Below, one piece after another: positions 25,975 through 34,492 of a stretch of 64,000 nucleotides of DNA. Source of the DNA: Paraburkholderia caribensis (GTDB lineage Bacteria > Pseudomonadota > Gammaproteobacteria > Burkholderiales > Burkholderiaceae); the NCBI RefSeq assembly GCF_002902945.1, contig NZ_CP026102.1, forward strand, positions 2,356,001 to 2,420,000, read 5' to 3'. The position numbers were made by a program, and so were the translations under genes. The notes beneath the pieces are model-generated. The model was not told the DNA's origin, searched no databases, and worked only from the letters and a program-made list of their open reading frames with translations. How positions within the stretch are numbered: position 1 is the first letter of the stretch; each line of letters begins with the position of its first letter.

Positions 25975-27606
25975 CTATGACGCGACTTCGAACCCACTGT
26001 CAGCGCCCATCACGCTCAGAAAGCGACTCGTCAAAGGATGCCTCGGATGCGTGAGCACATCGTGCGCAGGTCCCTCTTCGACGACCATGCCGCCGCTCAT
26101 AAAGACGACGCGATCGGCAACCTGATCGGCGAAACGCAATTGATGGGTGGAGATGATCATGGTCAGTCCGTCTTCGATCGCGAGCCGCTGGATCACGTCT
26201 AGCACCTCGCCGACGAGCTCCGGGTCTAGGGCGGACGTCGGTTCATCGAGCAGCAGCACGCGAGGATTGGGAGCCAGCGCGCGGGCGATCGCAACACGCT
26301 GTTGCTGCCCGCCAGAAAGATGGCGCGGCAATGCGTGGGCGCGATGACTGAGACCGACGCGTTCAAGCAACTCGTGTGCGCGGCGCTCCGCGTCGGCGGG
26401 CTCCATGCCATGCACCCACCGCAAAGGCCCCGCGATGTTCTCGCACGCGCTCAGGTGACTGAACAGATTGAAGTGCTGAAACACCATGCCGACGCCGATG
26501 CTCGCGCGCTCGTTCGCGATGTCGTGCTGCGTCATTGGCCGGCCGTCGGCGCGAAAGCCAACGCGCCTTCCGTCAATGCGGATTTCGCCCGCGTCCCAGT
26601 GTTCGAGGTGGTTGATGCAGCGGAGCAGCGTGCTCTTGCCTGAGCCGCTCGGCCCGAGCACCACGACGACTTCACCGAAGCGAACCGTCAGGTCGAATCC
26701 ATCAAGCACTGTCTGCTTGCCGTACTGTTTGCGCAAGGCGCTCACCTGCACCGCTGCGCCCTGCCGGGCAAGTTCCGCCTGGCGCTTTACATGATCCGCC
26801 CGCCTGTACACCTGTCTGCGCGTGGGCGTACCGCTCTCGCGAAGCGGATCGGCAGTGAGCGGCTCGGGCCGCGGCGCCGCTCGCGCGCCAGCCGCTGTAT
26901 CTTCCGCCACAACGGCACGGCGCCACGGCCATACACGCGCGACCCTCCCGGAAACGGGGCGATCGAGATCGAGCGCGGCTTCCGCGATCAACTGGATTAC
27001 GGCAACCGCCCCCGTCAGGATCAGGTACATCAGCCCGGATGCGAAGAAGATCGAGAAGAAGTCGAACGTCGACGAGGCGAGTTGCGTGCTGCGCAACGTC
27101 AGCTCATCGACGGCGATCACCGAGGCCAGCGATGAGTTCTTCAACGCGCTGACCGATTCGTTGCCAAGCGCCGGCACGATTGCACGGATTGCCTGAGGTG
27201 CGATCACGCGGCGCATCAGGACGGCCGGTGTCATGCCAAGCGCCTGTCCTGCGAGCAGTTGGCCGCGTTCGACGCCGAGCACGCCCGCCCGCAGGATCTC
27301 CGCAATGAACGGTCCCTCGTTTGCTGCGAGCGCGAGACCGGCGGCGCCGATTGCACTCAGCTTCAGCCCGATATGTGGTAGCGCGTCATACGCGAAAACA
27401 AGTTGCAGGATGAGCGGCGTACCGCGGAAGATCACCGTATAACCGCGCGCGAGCGCCGCTAACGGGCCGACCCTGCTCAGCTGCATCGCTACGAGCACCA
27501 GCCCTACGACAACACCGCCGGCGAGCCCGAGGACCGTCACCGCGATCGTGAAGCCGATGCCGCGCAGCAGATACGGCAAGCCGAGATAATGCAGAAACAG
27601 TTCCAT
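25975..27606 (-). CDS. Fused ABC importer subunit: amino-acid-type permease plus ATPase
   Basis: A 543-residue single chain. Residues 1-225 form a HisM/GlnP-type permease with the EAA-like loop 'GQALGMTPAVLMRRVIAPQAIRAIVPAL'. A linker (~225-285, Arg/Ala/Pro rich) leads to a complete HisP-like ATPase with Walker A 'GPSGSGKST' near 317, Q-loop 'VFQHFNLFSHLS', signature 'LSGGQQQR' near 430 and Walker B 'LLLDEPTSALD'. As a permease-ATPase half-transporter it would need only a homodimer. Its ATG overlaps the stop of the binding-protein gene by one base (TGATG). A second copy of this architecture lies at 34493-36193. Confidence 0.92.
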   Translation of the reverse strand: MELFLHYLGLPYLLRGIGFTIAVTVLGLAGGVVVGLVLVAMQLSRVGPLAALARGYTVIFRGTPLILQLVFAYDALPHIGLKLSAIGAAGLALAANEGPFIAEILRAGVLGVERGQLLAGQALGMTPAVLMRRVIAPQAIRAIVPALGNESVSALKNSSLASVIAVDELTLRSTQLASSTFDFFSIFFASGLMYLILTGAVAVIQLIAEAALDLDRPVSGRVARVWPWRRAVVAEDTAAGARAAPRPEPLTADPLRESGTPTRRQVYRRADHVKRQAELARQGAAVQVSALRKQYGKQTVLDGFDLTVRFGEVVVVLGPSGSGKSTLLRCINHLEHWDAGEIRIDGRRVGFRADGRPMTQHDIANERASIGVGMVFQHFNLFSHLSACENIAGPLRWVHGMEPADAERRAHELLERVGLSHRAHALPRHLSGGQQQRVAIARALAPNPRVLLLDEPTSALDPELVGEVLDVIQRLAIEDGLTMIISTHQLRFADQVADRVVFMSGGMVVEEGPAHDVLTHPRHPLTSRFLSVMGADSGFEVAS

Positions 27607-28535
27607 CAGTTCGACACGATCAGTTTGGGTGTTTCGAGATTTTCAGCGCCAAGCGACCACTTCTTCAGCAACTCAGCCTCGATGCCCGCCTTCTGGATCG
27701 CCACGAGCGCCGCCATCACGGCCGCGCGAAATTCCGGCTTGTCCTTCGGTACGGCGATGCCGACCGAGTACGGCAGCGTCACCGCGCTCGCCTTTTCGAG
27801 CTTGTCCGGATACGCCTTCACTGCCTGGTCCACCGTGTTCACGTCGTTGATGTACGTATCGGCGCGACCCGAGAGGATCGCCTGAATGCAGTTCGCGTTG
27901 TTGTCGTAAAGCTGTATCGCGGCCTCCTGCCTGTTGGCCGCCTTGCAGGCCGGCCCAAGATTCTGGATCAGAGGCACTTCGACATAACCGGTGTTTTCCG
28001 CGGCCGTGGTACCGCACATGGTCGGGTTGATTCCCGTGATCTTCTTCGGATTACCTTTTGCGACGAGAACGCCGTCGAACACCTTCGAGTAGGTGATAAA
28101 GTCCGCCGCCTTCGCGCGCTCTTCGGTCGCATAGATGTCGGAGATCACAATGTCAGCCTGACCGCTTTGCAGCGTCGTCAATAGCGCGGCGAACGTCACC
28201 GGCTTGTACGTCATCGTGAAGCCGAGGCAGTTGCCGATCGTCTCGCCGAGGTCTATATCAAAGCCGATGTATTTGCTGGGGTCGCTCGGATCCAGCGCTT
28301 CGTAGCCAGGTGTGTGGGGATTGATCGCGTTGACAAGCGACTTCCCCTTGAATTGCGGATACCGGGCCTGAAGCGCCTTGCACTCGGCGGGCGCGGCCGG
28401 TGCGGCGGCCTTTGCGTGGCCCGATATCAACAGTGCCAGCAAACAGACGGCGCCAATGACGAACTCGTGCCAGCGACGAAAGCCAATACCTTTGTCGAGC
28501 AAGCTAGGTCCGTGTTCAATGAGCTTGGTATGCAT
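27606..28535 (-). CDS. Periplasmic amino-acid/amide-binding protein (type-2 SBP)
   Basis: A 309-residue secreted binding protein. A signal segment, 'GAVCLLALLISGHAKAAAP', precedes an SBP_bac_3 fold with 'YIGFDIDLGETIG', 'LQSGQADIVISDIYATEERAK' and 'ADTYINDVNTV' features. The ATG at 28535 has GGGAG eight bases upstream. It feeds the fused permease-ATPase encoded next. It is divergent from the formamidase-family gene at 28922, pointing to a small amide or amino-acid derivative as ligand. Confidence 0.9.
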   Translation of the reverse strand: MHTKLIEHGPSLLDKGIGFRRWHEFVIGAVCLLALLISGHAKAAAPAAPAECKALQARYPQFKGKSLVNAINPHTPGYEALDPSDPSKYIGFDIDLGETIGNCLGFTMTYKPVTFAALLTTLQSGQADIVISDIYATEERAKAADFITYSKVFDGVLVAKGNPKKITGINPTMCGTTAAENTGYVEVPLIQNLGPACKAANRQEAAIQLYDNNANCIQAILSGRADTYINDVNTVDQAVKAYPDKLEKASAVTLPYSVGIAVPKDKPEFRAAVMAALVAIQKAGIEAELLKKWSLGAENLETPKLIVSN

Positions 28536-28921
28536 CCGGAAGACTCCCTCAGCGGCAGATGTCAATGGCCTACCCCATGTAAGCCTTGTTGCATCGCATC
28601 AGCGCAAGCGTAGGTGGAGGAAATTTCCCGGACTTGTCCCGGTGCGCACAAATCCTTGTACGGTGATGAAGGGGAAGTCTGCCTGCAGGCGGCGTCGGAT
28701 TCGCGCGGCATTATTTGAACGAGGACGTGGCGCACGTGGAAGTTCACCACATGGTTTCCGCCCGGACATCGCAAGACTCCCCAAGCGGAGTGACGCGAAG
28801 CAGATTCGTCCACGCACAAGCTTTTGTACGCAGTCAACCAAGTCTGTCAATTCTGTCGCCCGTACGATCGGTCATCAATCGCGCCGCATCCATTGGACAC
28901 TCTTACGGAGCTTTAGAAAGC
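28536..28921. promoter_or_regulatory. Divergent promoter region between importer and amidase
   Basis: A 386-bp region without a supported gene. An in-frame extension of the amidase frame runs back to 28715 but shows no family similarity before the ATG at 28922. The region should carry promoters for both directions and probably the binding site of the AraC-type protein encoded at 30091; I found no obvious repeated operator by eye. Confidence 0.5.
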
Positions 28922-29953
28922 ATGCTTTACGACTTGCCTGCCATTCAGAAAAATGTTCATTGGGGATATTTCGATGCGGCGCTAGCGCCCGCGTTGATTG
29001 TCGAGAGCGGCGACTTTATTCGCGCCGAAGCGATCACGCATCATGCAGGTGACGCACCTGACCTCATGATGGATGACAAGGTGCGTGCCCTCTACGACAC
29101 GATTCCCGAGTCCGATCGCGCGCCTGGCGTGCATCTGATGACGGGTCCGATCTTCGTGCGCGACGCCAGACCCGGCGATCTGCTCGAAGTGCGCTATCTG
29201 CAAATGACCCCGCGCTTCAACTACGGCTCGAATCTCGCGGCGCACTGGGGCCATCTGTTCACCGATTTCGAGAAAGAGCGCGTCACGATCTACGAACTCG
29301 ATCAGGCTTCAAACACGGCTCACGCGCTCTATGCGTATGACTATCCCGGCAAATATCTGGTGCCGGGCAAGCGTTCGGAGATTCGCGACTGCTGCCGCGA
29401 GCTCGCGCTTGAAGGCATTCGCGTGCCCGTGCGCCCTCATCTGGGCACGGCAGGCGTCGCGCCCGATGTGGCGGGCCGTGTGAGCACCGTGCCGCCGGGT
29501 GCGCATGGCGGCAATATCGATAACTGGCGCATCGGCGCAGGTTCGACCATGTATTACCCGGTCGCCGTGAACGGCGGGTTGTTCTCGATTGGCGATCCGC
29601 ATGTATCGCAAGGCGATGGCGAGATCAGCGGCACCGCGATCGAGGCATCGCTCAATGTAATGTTCCAGATCGTGCTGCGGCGCGACTTCGCGTTTCCCTC
29701 GCCGCTGCTGGAAACACCGGACTTCTGGATCGTCCACGGCTTCGATGAAGATCTCAACATCGCGACCAAAAACGCTTCACGCGATATGTTGTTGTTGCTC
29801 ACCGAGCAGCAAGGCCTCTCGCGTGACGATGCGTATTCGCTGATGAGCGTCGCCGCGGATTTCTCCGTGACCCAGGTCGTCGACGGCCGTCAGGGCATTC
29901 ACTGCAAGATCCCTCGCAGCGTCTTTCCTCCTAAGAAAAAGCCTCGCGTGTGA
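28922..29953 (+). CDS. Acetamidase/formamidase-family enzyme
   Basis: A 343-residue protein of the FmdA/AmdA family, which hydrolyses formamide or short aliphatic amides to ammonia and the acid. Family features include 'NVHWGYFDAAL' at the start, 'GPIFVRDARPGDLLEV' near residue 77, 'HGGNIDNWRIG' near 197 and 'FSIGDPHVSQGDGEISGTAIE' features near 220. The ATG at 28922 has GGAG eleven bases upstream and gives the normal N-terminus. It is followed by a very strong hairpin and then by a regulator fused to a second copy of this domain. Confidence 0.9.
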   Translation: MLYDLPAIQKNVHWGYFDAALAPALIVESGDFIRAEAITHHAGDAPDLMMDDKVRALYDTIPESDRAPGVHLMTGPIFVRDARPGDLLEVRYLQMTPRFNYGSNLAAHWGHLFTDFEKERVTIYELDQASNTAHALYAYDYPGKYLVPGKRSEIRDCCRELALEGIRVPVRPHLGTAGVAPDVAGRVSTVPPGAHGGNIDNWRIGAGSTMYYPVAVNGGLFSIGDPHVSQGDGEISGTAIEASLNVMFQIVLRRDFAFPSPLLETPDFWIVHGFDEDLNIATKNASRDMLLLLTEQQGLSRDDAYSLMSVAADFSVTQVVDGRQGIHCKIPRSVFPPKKKPRV

Positions 29954-29964
29954 GCAGTGCGTGC

Positions 29965-30004
29965 GCGCGCGGTAACGGTGCATCCACGCACCGTTACCGC
30001 GCGC
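29965..30004 (+). terminator. 17-bp perfect-stem hairpin after the formamidase-family gene
   Basis: A perfect 17-base inverted repeat with a six-base loop (atccac) begins 12 bases after the stop codon. It lacks a following T-tract, so it may act as a Rho-dependent or transcript-protecting terminator. It separates the enzyme gene from the regulator-enzyme fusion. Confidence 0.7.
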
Positions 30005-30090
30005 CGCAGCGCTAGCGGCGTCATTATCAATGGCACGGACATTGCCTTTGAATCATTCGGCTGACGTTCGTCAGCGTCCGGGAGCCCAGG

Positions 30091-32466
30091 TTGGACTTAC
30101 TGCGTTTCACCACCGAGTCGTACGCCGAGAGAGATCGCCTGCGCGCATGGACCGAGGCGCTCGACCGGCTCGGGCTGCACTGCGGCGCGCCTCTTGTTGC
30201 CGGGCGCCCATTGCATGGAACCATTACGTCGCGCAGGTCGACGAGCGGCTTTGAGCTGATCGCGCTGGCCGCATTCGCGCAAACCATCGAGTTCAAGGTC
30301 GACGGCGCCGACAGTCTCATGATCGTGCTGCATCTCGACGGCGGCGCAACGCTCGTCGCCGACGGCGTGCGTGCGCGGATTGCAACCGGCGATATCATTT
30401 ATGCGTCGTCGCGCGAGGAAGCCCACCTGGCGTACCCATCCGACTTCCGCGCGTTCGCCATCCGCGTGCCCCGATCCGCCATCAATGCACGCCTTCTTAC
30501 ACCATTCTCGCTACGTGCCGGGCGTTTGCCAGGCGAGGCCGGCATCGGTCACGTGTTCTCCGGCTTTCTGCGCTCGATTGCTGAAAGCGTGGAGACATTG
30601 ACGCTCGACGAGTTGCGCCCCCTCGAACTCGCGCTCGCGGAATTTCTGGTGGCGAGTCTCGCCGCTCACGACAAGGAAGGCAGTTTCAGCGGGCTCACGC
30701 CCTCTCAGGCCGCGATCTTCTCGCGAGTGTGCCGGACCATCGAGGGCAATCTCGCCAACCCCGATCTGGGGCTCACGTCCATAGCCAAAGAAGAGCGCGT
30801 CTCGCCGCGCTATTTGCAGAAGCTGTTCGAAGCGGTCGGCCAGAATTTCTCGATCTACTTGCGCTCGCGCAGGCTGGAGCGCTGCCGCGCGGAGTTGGTG
30901 AATCCGCTGTATGAAAAGGTTTCGATTGCCGATGTCTGTTTCCGCTGGGGTTTCAACGATCCCGCGTATTTCAGCCGGGTGTTCCGCGAGCAATATGGCG
31001 CGTCGCCGCGCACCTTTCGACACGAAGCGGGTCTCGAACTAGCGCGCCATCTCGTGCGGCGAATCTCGCGCGGCTTGCCGGTGAATGCCGGGAGTTTGAT
31101 CGTACATGCACAACTTGCCGGGCAGGGTGTGGCTCACGAAGTTGCCGATGAGGCCGACTCTGCCGGGCAGCCCGAGGCCCCTGCCGCACAAGCACAGCGC
31201 GAGTCCGGCAAGCCGCGTCACCATCTGTTGCGCGCAACGGCCAACACCATACACTGGGGATACTTCAGTCACGATCTTAAGCCCGTGCTCGAAGTGAATA
31301 GCGGCGACACGGTAACGATCGAAACCCTCACGCAACACGCGGCGGACGACTGGGAGCGCATGGTGCAAGGCGATCCTGGCGCCGAAAGTGTGTTCCATTG
31401 GACGGCTGGGCGCAAGAACGTCAACCGCCGCGGCGCAGGGCCCATGGACGCGTCCATCTACGGACGCGGTGCGGGAGAAGGTATCGGCGTGCACATCTGC
31501 ACAGGTCCGATCGCTGTGCGCGGCGCGGAACCGGGTGATGTCCTGGAAGTGCGCATAGTCGATATTCATCCGCGCGGTTGCGCCAATCCGAAATTCGCCG
31601 GCCGCGCGTTCGGCAGCAATGCCGCTGCGTGGTGGGGCTTTCACTATCGCGAGTTATTGACCGAACCGAAACCGCGCGAAGTCGTCACCATCTATGAAAT
31701 CGACGACGCCGCCACCGCGGGCGAAACCGCCTACGCCCGTGCGGTCTACAACTTCCGCTGGACGCCTCAGCGCGATCCCTTTGGCGTGATGCATCCGACC
31801 ATCGACTATCCCGGCGTGCCGGTCGATCATTCGACGGTCGTCGAAAATCACGACATCCTGAAGAATGTGAAAATCCCGGTGCGCCCGCACTTCGGAGTGG
31901 TCACCGTCGCACCGCAGCAGGACGGTCTGATAGATTCGATTCCACCGTCCACTTTCGGCGGCAATCTCGACAACTGGCGTGTAACGCGCGGCGCGAGCGT
32001 CTTCCTGCCAATCGGAGTACCCGGCGCGCTGCTCTCCGTTGGCGACCCGCATGCATCGCAAGGAGACTCGGAACTGTGCGGCACTGCGATCGAGTGTTCT
32101 CTTACGGGTGACTTCCAACTGGTGCTTCATAAGAGAGACACGTTAAGCGGACAACCGTTTGCAGACCTCACCTATCCACTCGTCGAAACCGCCGACGAAT
32201 GGGTGCTTCACGGCTTCAGTTATCCAAACTATCTCGCCGAGTTTGGCGCGAACGCGCAAAGCGCGGTGTATGAAAAATCGACCCTCGACCTCGCGATGCG
32301 CGACGCGTTCATCAAAACACGGCGCTTCCTGATGACGACCAAAGGCCTGTCCGAAGATGAGGCGATCTCGCTGATCTCCGTGGCGGTCGACTTCGGCGTG
32401 ACACAGGTAGTGGACGGCAACTGGGGTGTTCACGCGATCATCCGAAAAGCGCTGTTCAACTCGTGA
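30091..32466 (+). CDS. AraC-family regulator fused to an acetamidase/formamidase domain
   Basis: A single uninterrupted 791-residue frame. Residues ~1-200 resemble the AraC-type N-terminal ligand/dimer domain. Residues ~226-310 form the AraC double helix-turn-helix ('SIAKEERVSPRYLQKLF', then 'SIADVCFRWGFNDPAYFSRVFREQYGASPRTFR' features). Residues ~315-375 are an Ala/Gln/Glu/Pro linker, and ~376-790 form a full FmdA/AmdA domain ('NTIHWGYFSHDLKPVLEVNSGD', 'FGGNLDNWRV' and 'SVGDPHASQGDSELCGTAIE' features). The start is TTG with GGAG six bases upstream. The linker has no ATG or ribosome site for separate translation. It may sense the amide through the enzyme domain, or act as enzyme and regulator at once. 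Confidence 0.9.
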   Translation: MDLLRFTTESYAERDRLRAWTEALDRLGLHCGAPLVAGRPLHGTITSRRSTSGFELIALAAFAQTIEFKVDGADSLMIVLHLDGGATLVADGVRARIATGDIIYASSREEAHLAYPSDFRAFAIRVPRSAINARLLTPFSLRAGRLPGEAGIGHVFSGFLRSIAESVETLTLDELRPLELALAEFLVASLAAHDKEGSFSGLTPSQAAIFSRVCRTIEGNLANPDLGLTSIAKEERVSPRYLQKLFEAVGQNFSIYLRSRRLERCRAELVNPLYEKVSIADVCFRWGFNDPAYFSRVFREQYGASPRTFRHEAGLELARHLVRRISRGLPVNAGSLIVHAQLAGQGVAHEVADEADSAGQPEAPAAQAQRESGKPRHHLLRATANTIHWGYFSHDLKPVLEVNSGDTVTIETLTQHAADDWERMVQGDPGAESVFHWTAGRKNVNRRGAGPMDASIYGRGAGEGIGVHICTGPIAVRGAEPGDVLEVRIVDIHPRGCANPKFAGRAFGSNAAAWWGFHYRELLTEPKPREVVTIYEIDDAATAGETAYARAVYNFRWTPQRDPFGVMHPTIDYPGVPVDHSTVVENHDILKNVKIPVRPHFGVVTVAPQQDGLIDSIPPSTFGGNLDNWRVTRGASVFLPIGVPGALLSVGDPHASQGDSELCGTAIECSLTGDFQLVLHKRDTLSGQPFADLTYPLVETADEWVLHGFSYPNYLAEFGANAQSAVYEKSTLDLAMRDAFIKTRRFLMTTKGLSEDEAISLISVAVDFGVTQVVDGNWGVHAIIRKALFNS

Positions 32467-32604
32467 AGCAGCGCGTCTCATCTTCGATGCGCGTGCAGAC
32501 AAGAGTTTGTTCGCAACAGGCTCGATGCGGCTATTTTGGCATCCCTACCATGGGTTCTGACGTGACCAACGGCGTATGCGCCGCTCGACAGGACTCTTTG
32601 GATC

Positions 32605-33507
32605 ATGAATTCTCCCGCACATCGCGTGCTGCCCGGCCACGGGCGCTTTCCTTATTTGCCGATCAACGGTCGCCCTGTTTATCGCTGGCCTGACGGTTCG
32701 CGGCTCGCGGTCTATATCGGCTTCAACATCGAGCACTTTGCATTCGGCGCGGGACTGGGGCCGACTATCGGTCCGGTGATGCCGGAACCCGATGTGCTGA
32801 ACCACGCGTGGCGAGAGTACGCATTGCGTGTGGGCGCATGGCGCTGTCTCGATCTCTTCGATGAACTGGCGCTGCCGACGGCCGCCATCATCAACACCGC
32901 GCTCTACGATCACTGCCCGGAGCTGGTCGCCGCATTCGCTCAGCGCGGCGATGAACTGGTCGCGCACGGTCATACGAATTCGGAACGGCAAGGAACGCTC
33001 ACGGAAGACGACGAACGCGCGCTGATCACGGCATGCCGGGAGCGGATCGCGGCGGAGAGCGCGCAACAGCCAGCGGGCTGGTTGTCGCCGTGGCTCTCGG
33101 AAAGTCATGTCACCAGCGATCTGGTAGCCGAAGCGGGCTATCAGTACACGCTCAACTGGTGTCACGACGATCAGCCCACGCGCTTGCACACACGCAACGG
33201 TCAGCCGCTGTGGGCGATTCCGTATCCGGAAGAAGTCAACGATATCCCGATGATCCTCGCACGCCAGATGGATGCCAGGTCGTTCGCCGATCTGGTGATC
33301 GATCACTTTGACGAAATGCTGCGGCAATCTGCACGTCAGCCGCTGGTGATGGGCATTGCGTTGCATGCATACCTGATGGGTCAGCCACATCGTTTGTGTC
33401 ACTTGCGGCGGGCACTCGAACATATTGCGCGGGCGCGCGACGAGGGCCTCGCCTGCATCACTACGCCGGGCTCGATCGCAAGCCACATGGATTTTCTCGG
33501 CCGTTAG
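32605..33507 (+). CDS. Polysaccharide-deacetylase-fold protein, PuuE (allantoinase)-like
   Basis: A 300-residue protein of the NodB/PuuE fold. The usual catalytic first Asp region reads 'IGFNIEHF' (Asn41, Glu43), while 'HGHTNSERQG' near residue 117 and 'WLSPWLSES' near 159 match the PuuE-like branch. PuuE enzymes hydrolyse ureide or amide rings rather than sugars. Lying in an amide island between the regulator-enzyme fusion and a second importer, it probably hydrolyses a related cyclic or N-acyl compound. Confidence 0.8.
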   Translation: MNSPAHRVLPGHGRFPYLPINGRPVYRWPDGSRLAVYIGFNIEHFAFGAGLGPTIGPVMPEPDVLNHAWREYALRVGAWRCLDLFDELALPTAAIINTALYDHCPELVAAFAQRGDELVAHGHTNSERQGTLTEDDERALITACRERIAAESAQQPAGWLSPWLSESHVTSDLVAEAGYQYTLNWCHDDQPTRLHTRNGQPLWAIPYPEEVNDIPMILARQMDARSFADLVIDHFDEMLRQSARQPLVMGIALHAYLMGQPHRLCHLRRALEHIARARDEGLACITTPGSIASHMDFLGR

Positions 33508-33577
33508 ACCACTTCATCCCTGCTTCGCTGTACTCCTTCTTTCGCACTTATATCGTTCAACCTGAATAGGATTCGCC

Positions 33578-34435
33578 ATGTTCATGTCAAAGGCAATCAA
33601 GCTGCTGCTATGCGCAGTCACCGGCCTCCTCCTCGCGCAAGCCGCGTCGGCGCAATCGTGCGAACCGTCCAAGGTGGCGCAGAAATACCCATCGCTAGCA
33701 GGCAAGACGATCAAGATCGGCGTCGACCCAGAATCGCCGCCGTACGCGTTTCGTGACGGCAAGGATTTCAACAAGATCATCGGCGCCGACGCCGACATGG
33801 CCCGCGCCGTGTTCGCCTGCGCTGGCGTGAAGACCGAATTCTTTACGGCTGGCTGGCCTGGGTTGCTGCCCGCACTGCGTGCCGGACAGATCGATGTAAT
33901 GTGGGACTTGTTGTACTACACACCTGAGCGCGCAAAGGAGACCAGCTTCGTCACCTATATGCAGGCCGGTACGGGTGGTCTGGTCGCAGCCGGCAACCCC
34001 AAGAAGATCGATGACATCTCCAGGCTTTGCGGCCTGACGGTCACAGCAGGCATCGGCACTGTCGAACTGACGATGGCACAAGCGCAAGGCGCCAAATGCA
34101 AAGCGGAAAACAAGCCCGACGTAACCATCATGACATCCGCCGATATCGCGTCAGGCGCACGGCTGGTTGCAAGCCATCGCGCCGACGTCATGATGTATGA
34201 CCTCGCGCTCGTCGACGGACTCGCAAAACAGTACCCTCAGCTCTACATGCGCGGCTTCATGGTGACGAGCGGCATGAAGATCGGCGTGGGCGTGAAGAAA
34301 GGCAACGCCGATATGATCGCTGCCGTATCCGATGGACTCAAGATCATGCAGGCCAATCAGACCCAGAAGAAGACCTTTCTGCAGTACGGCGTAGACCCGT
34401 CGCTGGAAATGCCGACCACGCTACTTACTCAATAA
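33578..34435 (+). CDS. Periplasmic amino-acid/amide-binding protein, second copy
   Basis: A 285-residue type-2 binding protein with a clear signal peptide ending 'AQAASAQS' (residues 1-26). Binding-fold features include 'IKIGVDPESPPYAF' near residue 47, 'GLLPALRAGQIDVMWDLLYYTPERAK' features and 'MIAAVSDGLKIM' near the end. It serves the fused permease-ATPase downstream, from which it is separated by a 13-bp hairpin. It is only distantly similar to the binding protein at 27606-28535, so the two importers probably differ in ligand. Confidence 0.9.
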   Translation: MFMSKAIKLLLCAVTGLLLAQAASAQSCEPSKVAQKYPSLAGKTIKIGVDPESPPYAFRDGKDFNKIIGADADMARAVFACAGVKTEFFTAGWPGLLPALRAGQIDVMWDLLYYTPERAKETSFVTYMQAGTGGLVAAGNPKKIDDISRLCGLTVTAGIGTVELTMAQAQGAKCKAENKPDVTIMTSADIASGARLVASHRADVMMYDLALVDGLAKQYPQLYMRGFMVTSGMKIGVGVKKGNADMIAAVSDGLKIMQANQTQKKTFLQYGVDPSLEMPTTLLTQ

Positions 34436-34440
34436 AGGCT

Positions 34441-34472
34441 GCTGCCGGCACACCACAGCGTGTGCCGGCAGC
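34441..34472 (+). terminator. 13-bp perfect hairpin between binding protein and permease-ATPase genes
   Basis: gctgccggcacac and its exact complement flank a six-base loop starting five bases after the binding-protein stop. Hairpins at this place in importer operons commonly stabilise the binding-protein message or partly terminate transcription, so that binding protein is made in excess over the membrane subunit. The stem is seen; the effect is inferred. Confidence 0.7.
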
Positions 34473-34492
34473 GTCATGGATCAGGCCCGGAA

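Noticed and set aside
28715..28921. N-terminal extension of the formamidase-family protein by 69 residues
   Set aside because: The extension has no family similarity, and the ATG at 28922 gives the standard N-terminus with a ribosome site.
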